From assembly GCA_031425525.1 (NCBI GenBank), contig JANPJM010000052.1, positions 42,176 to 106,175 of the forward strand: 64,000 bases of DNA. The letters are read 5' to 3'. This DNA is from JANNMJ01 sp031425525. GTDB lineage: Bacteria > Bacteroidota > Bacteroidia > Cytophagales > Hymenobacteraceae. Position numbers and translations under genes: made by a program. The notes under the pieces were generated by a model. It did not search any database. It saw only the letters and a program-made list of their open reading frames with translations, and was not told the origin of the DNA. Shown in pieces: positions 17,801 through 28,404 of the stretch; positions within the stretch are counted from its first letter, which is position 1; every line of letters begins with the position of its first letter.

Positions 17801-17930
17801 ACCTTTTGGCTGGGTCGTTTGCCGTACACCCGGCTGTTAGGTACCACCGGTAGCGCCCTGGGCAGACGGGCGCGGTGGGTTCGGTGCGCAGACCCACCTT
17901 ATCGGGCACACGCCCTTCATTCTTCCCGCG

Positions 17931-18776
17931 ATGATATCACCACCCCGAACAAAGACCGCTTACTGGCTGATGGCCGCCGCAGCACTCCCTTTCGGGGCGT
18001 GGCTGGTGGGGCGGTGGGTGACCAGGCGCGCCGTGCGCCGTCAGGTAACTCTCCTGTTTGCCGACGCCGCGCCTGATGCGCCCCCCAGGACGTATCAGCC
18101 GGAGCAGTTGGCGGGGCTACCGGCGCCGGTGCAGCGGTATTTCCGGCGAGTGCTTCGGCCGGGGCAGCCGTATTTGCGCTGCGCCCGGCTCCGGCACGAT
18201 GGGGAGTTCAAGACCGGTTTAGACCAGCCGTGGGGGCCGATTACGGGCGAGCAATACTTCCGGGCCGATGTGCCGGGTTTTGTGTGGGTAGGCACCACGC
18301 CGTGGTTTACCGCCGCCGACCAGTACGTGAATGGGCGCGGTGCCCTGACGGTGTGGCTGCTGGGTGCGGTGCCCATCGTCCGGAGTCGCGGCCCCATCTA
18401 CGACCAGGGCGACCTGGTGCGCTGGCTCGGCGAGAGCGTATGGTTTCCGACCAGCCTCCTACCCGACGCCCGCGTTAGCTGGCTGCCCCTGGATGACCAC
18501 TCGGCCACGCTTACCCTCACCGATCACGGCCTGACGGTGGCCTACGTGGTACACTTCAACGCGCAAGATGAAATCGCGTGGTGCGAAACTCATCGCTATC
18601 GCGACGCCACCCACCTCGACGGCTGGGTCACGCACCTGGCCGCCTACCGCGCGTGGCACGGCGTCCGCATCCCCACCGAGGCCGAGGTGGCGTGGGTGAT
18701 TGAGGGGGTCGAACACCCCTACGCGCGTTTCCACCTACGCGAGATCGAATACGATCAGCCGCAGGCGTATACCTGA
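17931..18776 (+). CDS. DUF6544 family protein
   Basis: 281 aa. An N-terminal membrane segment (about 12-30, 'WLMAAAALPFGAWLVG') precedes a soluble domain with 'LAGLPAPVQRYFRRVL', 'RLRHDGEFKTG' and 'RADVPGFVWVG', features I recognise from the DUF6544 family, whose function is unknown. Faces the plus strand, divergent from the USP; D-LDH follows after 55 bp, so the two may form an operon. Confidence 0.8.
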   Translation: MISPPRTKTAYWLMAAAALPFGAWLVGRWVTRRAVRRQVTLLFADAAPDAPPRTYQPEQLAGLPAPVQRYFRRVLRPGQPYLRCARLRHDGEFKTGLDQPWGPITGEQYFRADVPGFVWVGTTPWFTAADQYVNGRGALTVWLLGAVPIVRSRGPIYDQGDLVRWLGESVWFPTSLLPDARVSWLPLDDHSATLTLTDHGLTVAYVVHFNAQDEIAWCETHRYRDATHLDGWVTHLAAYRAWHGVRIPTEAEVAWVIEGVEHPYARFHLREIEYDQPQAYT

Positions 18777-18831
18777 CCCCGATGAATTCTTCGCCCCTGC
18801 CGCAGTATTCCATTTTCCCTTCTCTCGCCCC

Positions 18832-19851
18832 ATGAACGTCACCGTTTTCAGTACCCAATCCTTCGAGCGCGGCTTTTTGCAGCGCGCCAATGGCACCCAC
18901 CACGCCTTGCAGATGATGGAAGCCAGCCTCGGGCCGGATACGGCGCGGGTGGCCAAAGGCTCACTAGCGGTCAGCGTATTTGCGCCGGACGACGTTTCGG
19001 CGCCCGTGCTGGAACAGCTTTGGGCGCACGGCGTGCGCTACGTGGCCGTGCGCGGTGCCGGCCACGACAACGTGGACCTGGAAGCGGCTCATCAGTTGGG
19101 GATGCGAGTAGCAAACGTGCCCGACTACTCGCCGTACGCCGTCGCGGAGCATACCGTGGCCCTGCTGTTGGCGCTGTGCCGCCACCTGCGCCAGGCCGAC
19201 CAGCAGCTCCGCGACCACGACTTCAGGTTAGATGACCTGATCGGGTTCGACCTGCACGGCAAGACGGTGGGCATCGTGGGCGTTGGGCGGATCGGCGAAG
19301 TGGTGGCCCGCATCCTGCACGGCTTCGGCTGCCGGCTGCTGGGGGTCGACCTCAGCCCGAACGAGGAGCTGCGAGACCGTTATGGCCTGGCGTATGTAGC
19401 GCTGCCGGAGCTGTGCGCGCAGGCCGACATCATCACGGTGCATACGCCGCTCAACGCCCACACCCGCCACCTGATCGACGACGCGCTGCTGAGCAGTATG
19501 AAGCGCGGGGTGACGCTCATCAACACCGGCCGCGGGGGAGTACTCGATACGGCCGCCGCGCTGCGCGCGCTCGACAGCGGGCAGCTCGGGCTGCTGGGGC
19601 TGGACGTGTACGAAGCGGAAAATGGCCTGTTCTTCGCCGACCGCCGCCCCGCGCCGCTGCCCGACGCCACGTTTGCGCGGCTGCTGACCTACCCGAACGT
19701 GCTGGTGACGGGGCATCAGGCGTACCTCACCCGTGAAGCCCTGACCAACATCGCTGACGCCACGATGGCCAGCTGTAATGCCTGGGAAAACGGGCAGCTC
19801 GCGAAGCACGAACTGGTGGCCGAGGCGGTGGTTGCGCTGGTTGTTGAGTAG
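18832..19851 (+). CDS. D-lactate dehydrogenase (2-hydroxyacid dehydrogenase)
   Basis: About 339 aa. NAD-binding Rossmann motif 'GIVGVGRIGEVVARIL', then 'NTGRGGVLDTAAAL' (catalytic Arg region) and 'VTGHQAYLTREAL' (catalytic His). 'YDVYEAENGLFFAD'-type ending (LDVYEAENGLFF) is characteristic of the fermentative LdhA branch, which reduces pyruvate to D-lactate and reoxidises NADH. ATG 18832 (MNVTVFSTQSFERGF) is the family start. The context with USPs suggests use when respiration is limited. Confidence 0.93.
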   Translation: MNVTVFSTQSFERGFLQRANGTHHALQMMEASLGPDTARVAKGSLAVSVFAPDDVSAPVLEQLWAHGVRYVAVRGAGHDNVDLEAAHQLGMRVANVPDYSPYAVAEHTVALLLALCRHLRQADQQLRDHDFRLDDLIGFDLHGKTVGIVGVGRIGEVVARILHGFGCRLLGVDLSPNEELRDRYGLAYVALPELCAQADIITVHTPLNAHTRHLIDDALLSSMKRGVTLINTGRGGVLDTAAALRALDSGQLGLLGLDVYEAENGLFFADRRPAPLPDATFARLLTYPNVLVTGHQAYLTREALTNIADATMASCNAWENGQLAKHELVAEAVVALVVE

Positions 19852-19990
19852 TTTGCCGGCCCGTTCGATGCCACTACCTACCCTGCCCGGCTGCACCGAA
19901 CAAGCGCTCAGCGCCGATACCTATCGGAGGAATACGCGGCACCACCTGCCGGATGGCCGCTGCCTAGGGGCCGGAACGGGGAGGCGGCTG

Positions 19991-21562
19991 ATGCAGCGCT
20001 CCAGAGAGCAAAAGACAGCGAAGCTACCCGCCAAACTCGTAGCCGTTGCGGCTTATTTGCTGCTGGTGCTGGCGGGGTTGGGCGGGGCGGGCTGCGGCGA
20101 TGCGCCGACGCAACGGGAAGCTTCTGCAAGGGCGGCGACAGTCCGCACGATGGTGCCGTACGCGGCGCGGGTGGCGCCCCTGATTCAGGCGCTGCTCGAC
20201 ACCACCGCCGCCGGGAGCGCCCGCGCCGCCGATGCAGCGCTGGGGTTGCAGGCCGGTGCCGAGGTGCGCGCGCTCTACGATTCGACCTATGCGCCGGTCT
20301 GGCTCGGCGCCACCGGAAAATTCGGCGCCGACGCCACGGCCGCCCTCGCCCTGCTGGGCCGCGCCCCGGAACACGGCTTGCGTACCGCCGACTACGGCCT
20401 GCCCCGCTTGCTGGCCCTGCGCGATTCGCTGGCGCGGCCCGGTTCGGCTGCTTCGGTTGCTTCGGCTTCGGCCCACGCCCGGCAGCAGGCGCTGCTGGAA
20501 ATCCATCTCAGCGATGCGGCGCTGCGGTTTGCGCGCGATGTGAGCCGCGGCCGGCTGCGGCCCCACACGTTGGCGGCGCGGGAACGGGCGAGCGGCCAGG
20601 CCTGGCAGCCCGCCGAACTCCTGCGGGCCGCCCTGGCGGAGCAAGCCGACAGCAGGCGCGCCGACAGCAGCCGGGTGCCCGCCGCGCTGCTGGCTCACCA
20701 GCCGCCCAACCGCGAGTACCGGCAGCTTCAGGAGGCGCTGGCGCGGTGGCTGACGCAGCCGACCCCGCCCGATTCGGCGGCCCGCCATCAGGCGCAATAC
20801 GAGCAGATCGCCGTGAATCTGGAACGCTGGCGTTGGGACGATTTGCGCGTCGATTCGGCGTATATCCTGATAAATATTCCCGCCTACGAGTTGTACGTCG
20901 TCGTGGGCGACTCGGTGCCGCGCCGCCACCGCGTGATTGTGGGGAAGCCCGAAACGACCACCCCTACGCTCAGCAGCACCATCCGGTACTTCACGCTGGC
21001 GCCCGACTGGCACGTGCCGCGCTCCATCGCGACGAAGGAAATGCTGCCCCGTCTGCAACAGGACGCGGGGTATCTGGGCCGCAACGAGCTCGCCCTGTAC
21101 ACCGCCGGCGGCCAGTTACTCGACCCGTATCAAATCGACTGGTCGAAGGTCACGAAGAAGAACTTCGCGTACGCGATCCGGCAGGTAGCGGGCTGCGACA
21201 ATTCGTTGGGCAACATCGTGTTCCGTTTCGCCAACCCGTACTCGGTGTACGTGCACGACACGCCGTTTCGGGGGCTTTTCGCCCGCGCGGATCGGGCGTT
21301 GAGTCACGGCTGCATTCGGCTGGAAGAGCCGATGGCGCTGGCGGCCTACCTGCTGCGCCGGGGCGGGCAGCCCGTGCAGCTCCCGAGCGAGGAGGAATGC
21401 GCCCGCCAGCCGCGCCCTCGCCAGGTGCGCCTGCGCCGGCCCATCGCCCTCTACGTCCGCTACGCTACCTGCGTGGCCGAAGGCGGGGCCATCCGGTTTC
21501 TGCCCGACATCTACCAGCGCGACGAGACGTTACGTCGGGCGCTGTTCGGCCCCGGTTGGTAG
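19991..21562 (+). CDS. L,D-transpeptidase, YcbB-like lipoprotein
   Basis: About 523 aa. A signal peptide with lipobox (LAGLGGAGC) follows ATG 19991, which is preferred for that reason over in-frame starts further upstream. A PG-binding/scaffold region (about 60-320) precedes the YkuD catalytic domain with 'VGKPETTTPTLSSTIRYF', 'VYVHDTPFRGLF' and the active site 'SHGCIRL'. It would cross-link peptidoglycan by 3-3 bonds in the periplasm. Some members of this class make the wall resistant to stress, which fits the neighbours. Confidence 0.9.
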   Translation: MQRSREQKTAKLPAKLVAVAAYLLLVLAGLGGAGCGDAPTQREASARAATVRTMVPYAARVAPLIQALLDTTAAGSARAADAALGLQAGAEVRALYDSTYAPVWLGATGKFGADATAALALLGRAPEHGLRTADYGLPRLLALRDSLARPGSAASVASASAHARQQALLEIHLSDAALRFARDVSRGRLRPHTLAARERASGQAWQPAELLRAALAEQADSRRADSSRVPAALLAHQPPNREYRQLQEALARWLTQPTPPDSAARHQAQYEQIAVNLERWRWDDLRVDSAYILINIPAYELYVVVGDSVPRRHRVIVGKPETTTPTLSSTIRYFTLAPDWHVPRSIATKEMLPRLQQDAGYLGRNELALYTAGGQLLDPYQIDWSKVTKKNFAYAIRQVAGCDNSLGNIVFRFANPYSVYVHDTPFRGLFARADRALSHGCIRLEEPMALAAYLLRRGGQPVQLPSEEECARQPRPRQVRLRRPIALYVRYATCVAEGGAIRFLPDIYQRDETLRRALFGPGW

Positions 21563-21633
21563 CGTGAAAGTCTCATAACCCCGCCGCTGCCGTTCCTTTA
21601 CCCGCGCATCGCCCAGTAACCCGTAGCGTCGCC

Positions 21634-24600
21634 GTGCCCAACTACCAGCAGCCGTACACAATCGGGGTGAACAGGCATCGGCGGAACGTTGGCTGGCTGG
21701 CGCTGCTGATGATGATGCTGATGCTAGCGCCTTTCGTCCTGACGCCTGTGCGCGCGGCGGCTCCGCCGCTGCCCACTACCGTACAGAGTTATGGGGTGGC
21801 CGAGGGCCTGCCGAACCGGCGGGTGCAGGCGCTGTGGGTGGCGCCGTCGGGGGCGGTATGGGTGCACCGGACTGGGCGTGGCCCGTTTCGACGGCACCGG
21901 CTTCTATCGGCCGCCCGCCTTGGCCGGGGTTCTCACGCGCGGGCTGGGCGGCGTGGGCGAAAACCAGCTTTGGATCGGCGGCCACGAAGGCGTGCAGCGG
22001 TTTGATTTGCATACCGGCGCCGTGCGCACGTGGGCGCGGCCCGACCCGACCGCCCCCGCCGGACCCGACCAACAGCTGCGGGCTTTGCTGGTGAGCCGCG
22101 CCGGCGCAATCTATATCGGCACCGAAAACGGGTGGCTGCTGCGCTACGACTCCACCCGTAACTGTTTCCGCCGGCTCGCGCAGGTGCCCCGGGCAGCGCC
22201 GAACCACCGGGCGTGGATCATCGGACTGGTGGAAGACGCGGCGGGCCACGTGTGGTGCAGCACCCAGTACGCCCCCGGCGTCTACCGCTACACCCCCCAC
22301 AACCGAACCCTGGCCGGCTACCCCGACCGCCCCGCCGCGCGCGGTACGCCGGCACGGTCGTTTCCGTCGGCGTACGTAACCGTGGACGCGCGCGGTGCCA
22401 TAGCCGCCAACTTCTCCGGCTGGGGGCTAGCGCGCTATCAGCCCGCCTCCGACCGTTTTCAGCCGCTAGGGCCACCGCCCACCGATGGCCAGCCTGCCTT
22501 CTACGAACCGGCGCTGCACCTCGACGCGCACGGGCGCTACTGGCTGGCGCGCTGGCGGCCCACCCTACAGTGCTTCGACCCCGCCACCGGCGACACCCTG
22601 GACGTCAACCGGTCAGTGGGAACCAGTGGCGCAGCCCTCTGCCTGCGGCCCGACGGCGCGGGCGGTCTCTGGGTCGGCACCACCGACGGGCTGCTGCACC
22701 TGGCGCCCCGCCCGGCCCACTTCACCACCGTACTCGCGCAGCCTCCTGACCGCCCGGCCAGTGAGCGCTACTCGCTCCGGGGGCTGGCCGAACTGGCGGA
22801 TGGGCGCCTGCTGCTGGCCGGCTATCGGGGGTTACACCTGTTCGATTCGCGCACCGGGGCCGCGCCGCAGCCGGTACTGAAGCCCACCACGCCCGCCCGT
22901 GGCCTGTTTGCGTACGCCGTGTTGCCCGATTCGGGCGGCCGGGGCGCGTGGCTAGCTACCGAGGGTAGTGGTCTGGGGTGGTTGAGCTTGCGCACCGGCG
23001 CTGTGTACTTCGGCGCACCCCATACCGAAGACCGGCAGCGGTCGGCGCGCACTGATGACCAGCACCAACCGGTGTCGAACTTTGCGCGAGTGCTGCTCCG
23101 CGACCCTGATGGCAGTCTGTGGCTGGGAACCTACGAAGGCGTTTTTCACGTCACGCACCCCGGCACCGCCGCCGCGCGCTATCACCGGGTTATGGCCCGG
23201 CGGTGGCCCGAAGTGAGGTACCTCGACTGCTTCGCGCTGGTTCGGCGCGGCGACGAGCTGTGGGTCGGCGCCCGGCAGGGCCTTTACGTCCTCAACGCCC
23301 GCACCGGCGCCGTGCGGCGCCTGCGCACCGGTCAGGTCAGCGGGCCAGTGCGGGCGTTGTGGGTGGAGCCGGGCGCCACCGGCCGGGTCTGGCTGGGCAC
23401 GACGGCGGGGCTAGTCCGCTTCGACCCCGCCGCCCCGCCCCCCGAGCAGCTGCACACCTTCGACCAGCGCGCCGGCCTGAGCAACAACAACGTCGCGGCG
23501 CTGCTGCCCGACCACACCGGCGGCCTATGGGTCAGCACCGACAACGGGTTAACCCGCTTCGACCTGAAAACCAGTACGTGCCAACGTTTTCTGCCCGCCG
23601 ACGGGTTGAGTGCGGCCGAGTTCAACCACGGCTCGGCCCTGCGGACGCGGGCCGGCCAGCTGCTATTCGGCTCCGTCAACGGGCTGACCAGCATTGCGGC
23701 GCGTCGGTTGCCGGCAGCGCCGCCCGCGCGGGTGTTACTCACGCGGCTGGCGTGGTTCGACGGCGCCACCCGGCGCGAGCAAATCCGCCACCTGGGGCTG
23801 ACTGCCGGCGCAGCCCTCACCCTCGACCCCGACGACGAGGGGTTTACCCTGCACTACGCCCTGACCGACTTCGCCGACCCCGCGCGCCACCGCTTCCGCT
23901 ACCGCCTGCGAGGCCTCGAAACCGCCTGGACCGGCGCCGGCGCCGCTCACTCGCTGCACTACTCGCGCCTGCCCGCCGGGCGCTACGCGCTGGAACTGCG
24001 CGCGGCCGGCGCCGATGGCCGCTGGCTGCCCGCCCTGACGCTGCTGCACGTACGGGTGGTCGCACCGTTTTACGCCCGATGGTGGTTTCTGCTGCTTGTC
24101 GGGCTGGCGATCAGTGGCTTGGTGATGGCGGCCTGGCGCTACCGCCTGCGCTGCCTACGCGAGCTGGCGACCGTGCGGGTGCAGCTCGCCGCCGACCTTC
24201 ACGACGAAGTGGGTGCGTGGCTGACGCGCGTGACCCTCCACGCCGAGCTGGTGCGGGTGGGCAGCCCCACGCCCGAACACCAGCACCAGCAGCTCGAAAA
24301 ACTCACCGCCGCCAGCCGGCAGGCCATCGCCACGATGAGCGATGTGGTGTGGGCCGTGGATGCGCGCAACGATACCCTGGGCGATCTGCTCGACCGGCTG
24401 CGCGAGCAGGCCAACCTGCTGCTTGAGCCGCGCGGTATCACCTTCGACTTCCGCGCCGACGACCTCGACCGCACCCGCGCGCTGCCGCCGGAAACGCGCC
24501 AGCACCTGTTCCTAATCGGCAAAGAAGCTATTCACAACATTGTGCGTCATTCGGCTACGGCGCACGCCCGCATCTTTCTGGGCAACCGCGCCGGGGCGTT

Positions 24601-24769
24601 TGAGCTGGAGGTCGCCGATGACGGCCCGGCCCGGCAGCCGCCCGTGGCCGGCTCGCGGCAGGGGCTGCGCAATATGCAGCTGCGGGCCAGCCGCCTGGCC
24701 GGCGCCACGCTGACAGTGACCAAAACCGCGGGCTACGTGGTGCGGCTGCGGTTGGCGCACGTGCTGTGA
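21634..24769 (+). CDS. Two-component propeller sensor histidine kinase, apparent frameshift
   Basis: Two overlapping frames make one protein of about 1,040 aa. The first, from GTG 21634, supplies a signal peptide (LALLMMMLMLAPFVLTPVRAAA) and the first Reg_prop strand ending 'GAVWV'; the second continues at 'TGLGVARFDGTGFY' and runs to 24769. The family motif 'W-V-G-T-G-L' is regained if two bases are restored near 21864. Then come Reg_prop propeller repeats, a Y_Y_Y domain (about 'FRYRLRGLETAW'), one TM segment, a HisKA_3 domain with 'LHDEVGAWLTR' and an ATPase domain. The NarL-type regulator gene follows. It could be a mutation, a sequencing error or recoding. Confidence 0.8.
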
Positions 24770-24821
24770 GTTTCTCGTTTCTCGTTTCGTGTTTCTCGTT
24801 TCGTGTTTCTCGTTTCTCGTT
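24768..24821. repeat. Imperfect TTTCTCG/TTTCGTG heptamer tract
   Basis: About seven tandem units of TTTCTCGT or TTTCGTGT fill the space after the kinase stop. A short related string (CGAAACCCGAAACGAGAAAC) occurs near 6500. No function is evident. Confidence 0.7.
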
Positions 24822-24921
24822 GCTGAGTGATGAGGAGAACGTGAGCAGGATAACGATGCTCGAAAACAACCGGCTCTAACTTCGCCCTTCGCCGTTCCCA
24901 AAACTCTACCGGTTTATGTAG

Positions 24922-24953
24922 TTGTAGTAGCCAGCTGAAAGCCAGTAGCTTTG
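24922..24953 (+). promoter_or_regulatory. Promoter of the NarL-type regulator
   Basis: TTG (24922-24924) and TAGCTTTG (24946-24953), 21 bp apart, match the Bacteroidota -33/-7 pattern. The start codon is 6 bp after the -7 box, so the transcript would be leaderless or nearly so. Confidence 0.45.
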
Positions 24954-24958
24954 TCAAT

Positions 24959-25594
24959 ATGTTACGGGTTGCGATTATTGAGGACGATGCGGCGGTGCGC
25001 GAAGGCTTGGCGGGGTACTTCGACCTGCAGCCCGACATCACGTGTGTGCTGGCGGCAGAGTCGGTGGAAGAAGCGCTCACCGATCTGACGAACTCCGCGC
25101 TGGCGCCCGACGTAGTCCTCACCGACCTGGGGTTGCCGGGGATGAGCGGGCTGGAAGGCATCGTCCACGTGCGGGGGCGCTGCCCGGAGGCCGACATCAT
25201 CGTCTTCAGCGTGTACCACGATGCGCCGCGCATTTTTCAGGCGCTGTGCGCGGGCGCTACGGGCTACCTGCTGAAATCGACGCCGCTGCCCGATATTCTC
25301 GCGTCGCTGCACAGTGTGCGGGCGGGTGGGTCGGTGATGTCGCCGGATGTGGCGCGGCAGGTGGTGGCGTACTTCCAGCAGGGCGGCCCGCGGGCTGCCA
25401 CCCCCGCGCCCCTCAGCCCGCGCGAGCAGCAGATCGTGAACTGCCTGGCCGAGGGGTTGAGCCAGAAGATGATCGCCGACCGCGTCTGCCTCTCCATCGA
25501 CGCCGTGCGCTACCATCTCAAAAGCATCTACAAGAAACTCCACGTCAACTCGCGTGGTGAGTTGCTAGCCAAGGTTATGCGCCGCGCGACGTAG
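24959..25594 (+). CDS. NarL/FixJ family response regulator
   Basis: 211 aa. The receiver domain has the acidic pair E8-D9-D10, phospho-acceptor D56 in 'VLTDLGLPGMSG', and a Lys in 'YLLKSTPL'. The C-terminal LuxR-type helix-turn-helix is 'LSPREQQIVNCLAEGLSQKMIADRV...VRYHLKSIYKKL'. It is almost certainly the partner of the HisKA_3 kinase immediately upstream. Its targets are unknown; the adjacent transpeptidase, D-LDH and USP genes are candidates. Confidence 0.95.
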   Translation: MLRVAIIEDDAAVREGLAGYFDLQPDITCVLAAESVEEALTDLTNSALAPDVVLTDLGLPGMSGLEGIVHVRGRCPEADIIVFSVYHDAPRIFQALCAGATGYLLKSTPLPDILASLHSVRAGGSVMSPDVARQVVAYFQQGGPRAATPAPLSPREQQIVNCLAEGLSQKMIADRVCLSIDAVRYHLKSIYKKLHVNSRGELLAKVMRRAT

Positions 25595-25636
25595 AGCGCG
25601 CGGCGGGTTTTTCGCCTTCCCTTCTCCCATTTCCCG

Positions 25637-27931
25637 ATGTTTATTTCTACTCGCCGAACGCTCGGCCTGGCCGCGCTTTGCTCGTTGCTGACCCTGCCCG
25701 CACTCGCGCAGACCGGCATTGGCACCACTGCCCCTGACGCTTCCGCAGCGCTCGACATCGTTGCCTCCACTAAAGGCGCGTTGCTGCCGCGCCTCACCCA
25801 GGCGCAGCGCCTGGCGATGGGCGTCGGCCTCATCCCGCCCCCCGCCACGGGCCTGATCGTGTTTCAGACCGATGGCACTTCCGGGTTCTACTATAACGCC
25901 GGCACCCCCGGCACCCCCGACTGGCAGCAACTCGCCACAGTGGCCGGCGCGGCTATTACCGCTACCAACGGCCTGACCAAAACCGGCAACGCCATCGGGC
26001 TTGGCGGCACCCTCACGGCGCCGACGACTATCGTGCAGGTCGGCAACACCTTCAGTCTGACGGGCGGCAACGTGGGTATCGGCACCACCGCGCCCGCCTC
26101 GCAGTTGGCAAATACGACTGCTAACACGATCGGGACCGATTTCCAAGGCGGTTCCTCGGGATCCTTGAGCTGGGCGGCTTCGCAAAGCGGCTACGTCGGG
26201 CAATTCTACAACGGCGACACCCAGTCTGGCTCCAACGGGGTGGCAATTAAGATCAACGGCACCAACCCTAGTGCTACCGCCCTTGATGTGAGTAAGGGTC
26301 TGCAGTCAACTGCGGGCACCTCGCTGTTGATGGTGAAAGCCTCCGGCAATGTGGGCATCGGCATCACTGCGCCGCTCACGCGCCTGAGCATCAGCCCCAG
26401 CACCGTCGAACCCAAGATCACCCTCTGGGACGGTGGCAGTGCGACCAACCACTACGGCTTCGGCATCAGCGGCAACCAGCTCAATTACCACGTGGATGGC
26501 GCTGGCTCCCGGCACGTCTTCTACGCGGGCGGCAAAAACGGCGACGGCACCGAGTTGCTGCGCATCCAGGGCAACGGCCGCGTGGGCATCGGCACCACCG
26601 CGCCGGCGCAGCTGCTCCAGCTCGGCAGCGTCACCTATCCGGGATCGGCGCTGCTGCGCATCGGTGCGGGTAACGGCGGCGCCCAACGCCAGTGGGAGTT
26701 GGGCGTACAGGTAGACCCCGCGAACCTCAATGACGGTACCGGCGAGTACTATGATTTCGCCCTCCGCGACGCCACCGCCAATGCCACCCGCCTGCTGGTC
26801 GAGTGGAACACGGGCAATGTGGGCATCGGCACTACCGCCCCCGGCTGGAAACTCGATGTAGCGGGCAACCTGCGGGTGGCCAATGCCTCCGGCGAGTTCT
26901 ACATCAATAACTTCGGCGGCGCCGGCAACACGCTGCTGGGCACCTTCAACGGCGCGGGCGGCAACGGCCCGCAACTGCGGTTTACCGGGGTGGCGGCCGC
27001 CGGCTTTATGGACATCGGCCAGAACACGGCCGGCGATTTCGTGGTGGAAGGCAACGACCAGCCCCGCCTCACGGTGCTCAATGCCGGCAACGTGGGCATC
27101 GGCAGCACCGCCCCCAGCCAGGCGCTTGATGTGAATGGCGGCATCCTGGCCCGCGCCCACAGCGCCGTGAGTACCCAGGGGGCGTACCTGCACTGGAACC
27201 GCACCAACGGCGACGGCGCTACCTGGCTGCTGAATCAGAAGGGCGGTGGCGGGGCCGCGGCCGGCATCCGTTTCGGCGCAGTCACCACCGGCAACGCCGT
27301 AACCGAGTGGGGCCGCTTTCTCGACAATGGTAACTTCGGCATCGGCACCACAGCCCCGCTGTATACGCTCGACGTGGCCACGTCGGCCTCCCTCATCGGC
27401 CGCCTGAGCAGCGCCCACGTGGGAGGTACGTGGTGGAGCCTGGCCAACACCAGCGCCGGGGCGGGCGGCTTCCATTTCATTACCACCGGCTCGGCCAATG
27501 GCGAAGGCCCCAACAAGCTGCTCCTCACCCGGGGGCCGGCCGGCTCCAATACGGGGTATCTGATGACGATGGACGGCAACACGCTTAACGTGGGCATCAA
27601 TACCCCGGCACCCACCTCCACCCTGGCCGTGAACGGCTCGGTGAGCGTACCCTATGCTACGCCCATTACTGACCTTACCCTCACCAGCGCTCACTACACG
27701 GTGCGGCGCGCGGTGGGCTGTAACACGATCACGCTGCCTGCGCCGAACACCTGCGCGGGACGCCTCTACGTCATCATCAACACCAGCGGGTCTGGCTCGA
27801 ACGTGGCACTGGTGACGCCCAGCGGCATCATCTTCGACGACGTAACCAACGCGGTCATCACCAGCCTGGCCCCCAACAACCGCCTCACGGTGCAGTCGAC
27901 CGGCGGCGACTGGGTTGTGATCGGGCGGTAG
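25637..27931 (+). CDS. Secreted protein with 'GNVGIGTTAP' repeats
   Basis: 764 aa with an N-terminal signal peptide (LAALCSLLTLPALAQ). The sequence carries eight copies of a motif close to 'GNVGIGTTAP-x-LDV', spaced irregularly, within Gly/Ala/Thr-rich sequence. Such repeats occur in phage tail-fibre-like and surface proteins of Bacteroidota, where each usually starts a beta-strand unit. No S74 chaperone domain or obvious sorting signal is seen at the C terminus ('NRLTVQSTGGDWVVIGR'). A surface adhesin or fibre is likely, but the role is not known. Codon use is like its neighbours. Confidence 0.8.
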   Translation: MFISTRRTLGLAALCSLLTLPALAQTGIGTTAPDASAALDIVASTKGALLPRLTQAQRLAMGVGLIPPPATGLIVFQTDGTSGFYYNAGTPGTPDWQQLATVAGAAITATNGLTKTGNAIGLGGTLTAPTTIVQVGNTFSLTGGNVGIGTTAPASQLANTTANTIGTDFQGGSSGSLSWAASQSGYVGQFYNGDTQSGSNGVAIKINGTNPSATALDVSKGLQSTAGTSLLMVKASGNVGIGITAPLTRLSISPSTVEPKITLWDGGSATNHYGFGISGNQLNYHVDGAGSRHVFYAGGKNGDGTELLRIQGNGRVGIGTTAPAQLLQLGSVTYPGSALLRIGAGNGGAQRQWELGVQVDPANLNDGTGEYYDFALRDATANATRLLVEWNTGNVGIGTTAPGWKLDVAGNLRVANASGEFYINNFGGAGNTLLGTFNGAGGNGPQLRFTGVAAAGFMDIGQNTAGDFVVEGNDQPRLTVLNAGNVGIGSTAPSQALDVNGGILARAHSAVSTQGAYLHWNRTNGDGATWLLNQKGGGGAAAGIRFGAVTTGNAVTEWGRFLDNGNFGIGTTAPLYTLDVATSASLIGRLSSAHVGGTWWSLANTSAGAGGFHFITTGSANGEGPNKLLLTRGPAGSNTGYLMTMDGNTLNVGINTPAPTSTLAVNGSVSVPYATPITDLTLTSAHYTVRRAVGCNTITLPAPNTCAGRLYVIINTSGSGSNVALVTPSGIIFDDVTNAVITSLAPNNRLTVQSTGGDWVVIGR

Positions 27932-28400
27932 GGGGTTTCATCCGGATCATTAGACTTTAGCTCTTACGCACTCGCGGACTGGGTAACCCTTTCAGGGTCA
28001 GATAACCGTCTTTTTATCGCCTTTTCTACCGGAGGGTGTCCCTTTCAGGGACGCGTAAGCCTTTTTTGAGCTGAAAATCAAGGTGTGCGTAAGTCCTGGA
28101 CTTGTTGCATCGGCCTGCTGGCCGGAAAGAAGGTTTTTTTCTGGCGAACCCTGAAGGGGTTCTATTCCAACGCCTGGGGTTGAGTTCGCACGATTTGGCA
28201 TCTCCACAGTGGGGGTAAAGTTGGCCCCGCGTACACTAGACTTGTTGCGATGGCCTGGTTGCTCGAGAGCCATTCACCGGATTCGGTGAACCCTGAAAGG
28301 GGTTCCGCAACCCAGCCTGGGGTAGATTTCTGCGAAATCAACCCCAGGTGCGGGGCTAAAAACCGCCACCAGCATCGCAACAAGTCTACTATCTCCGAAA
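27932..28400. repeat. Block of interspersed hairpin repeats
   Basis: No gene. Several palindromic cores appear: ACCCTTTCAGGGT, GTCCCTTTCAGGGAC, ACCCTGAAGGGGTT and ACCCTGAAAGGGGTT. 'TAGACTTGTTGCGATG' (about 28239) has an exact inverted copy (about 28373-28388), and a related direct copy (GGACTTGTTGCATCGGCCTG) lies near 28093. Short repeats built on CCCTGAAAGGG-type palindromes are scattered through many Bacteroidota genomes; no transposase gene is here. They sit between convergent genes. Confidence 0.65.
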
Positions 28401-28404
28401 TTGC

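Noticed and set aside
17813..17820. TCGTTTG as a -7 box for the DUF6544 gene
   Set aside because: It lacks the TA and lies over 100 bp from the start; no -33 at a suitable distance.
27932..28400. Insertion sequence
   Set aside because: No transposase frame and no paired terminal repeats with target-site duplication were found.
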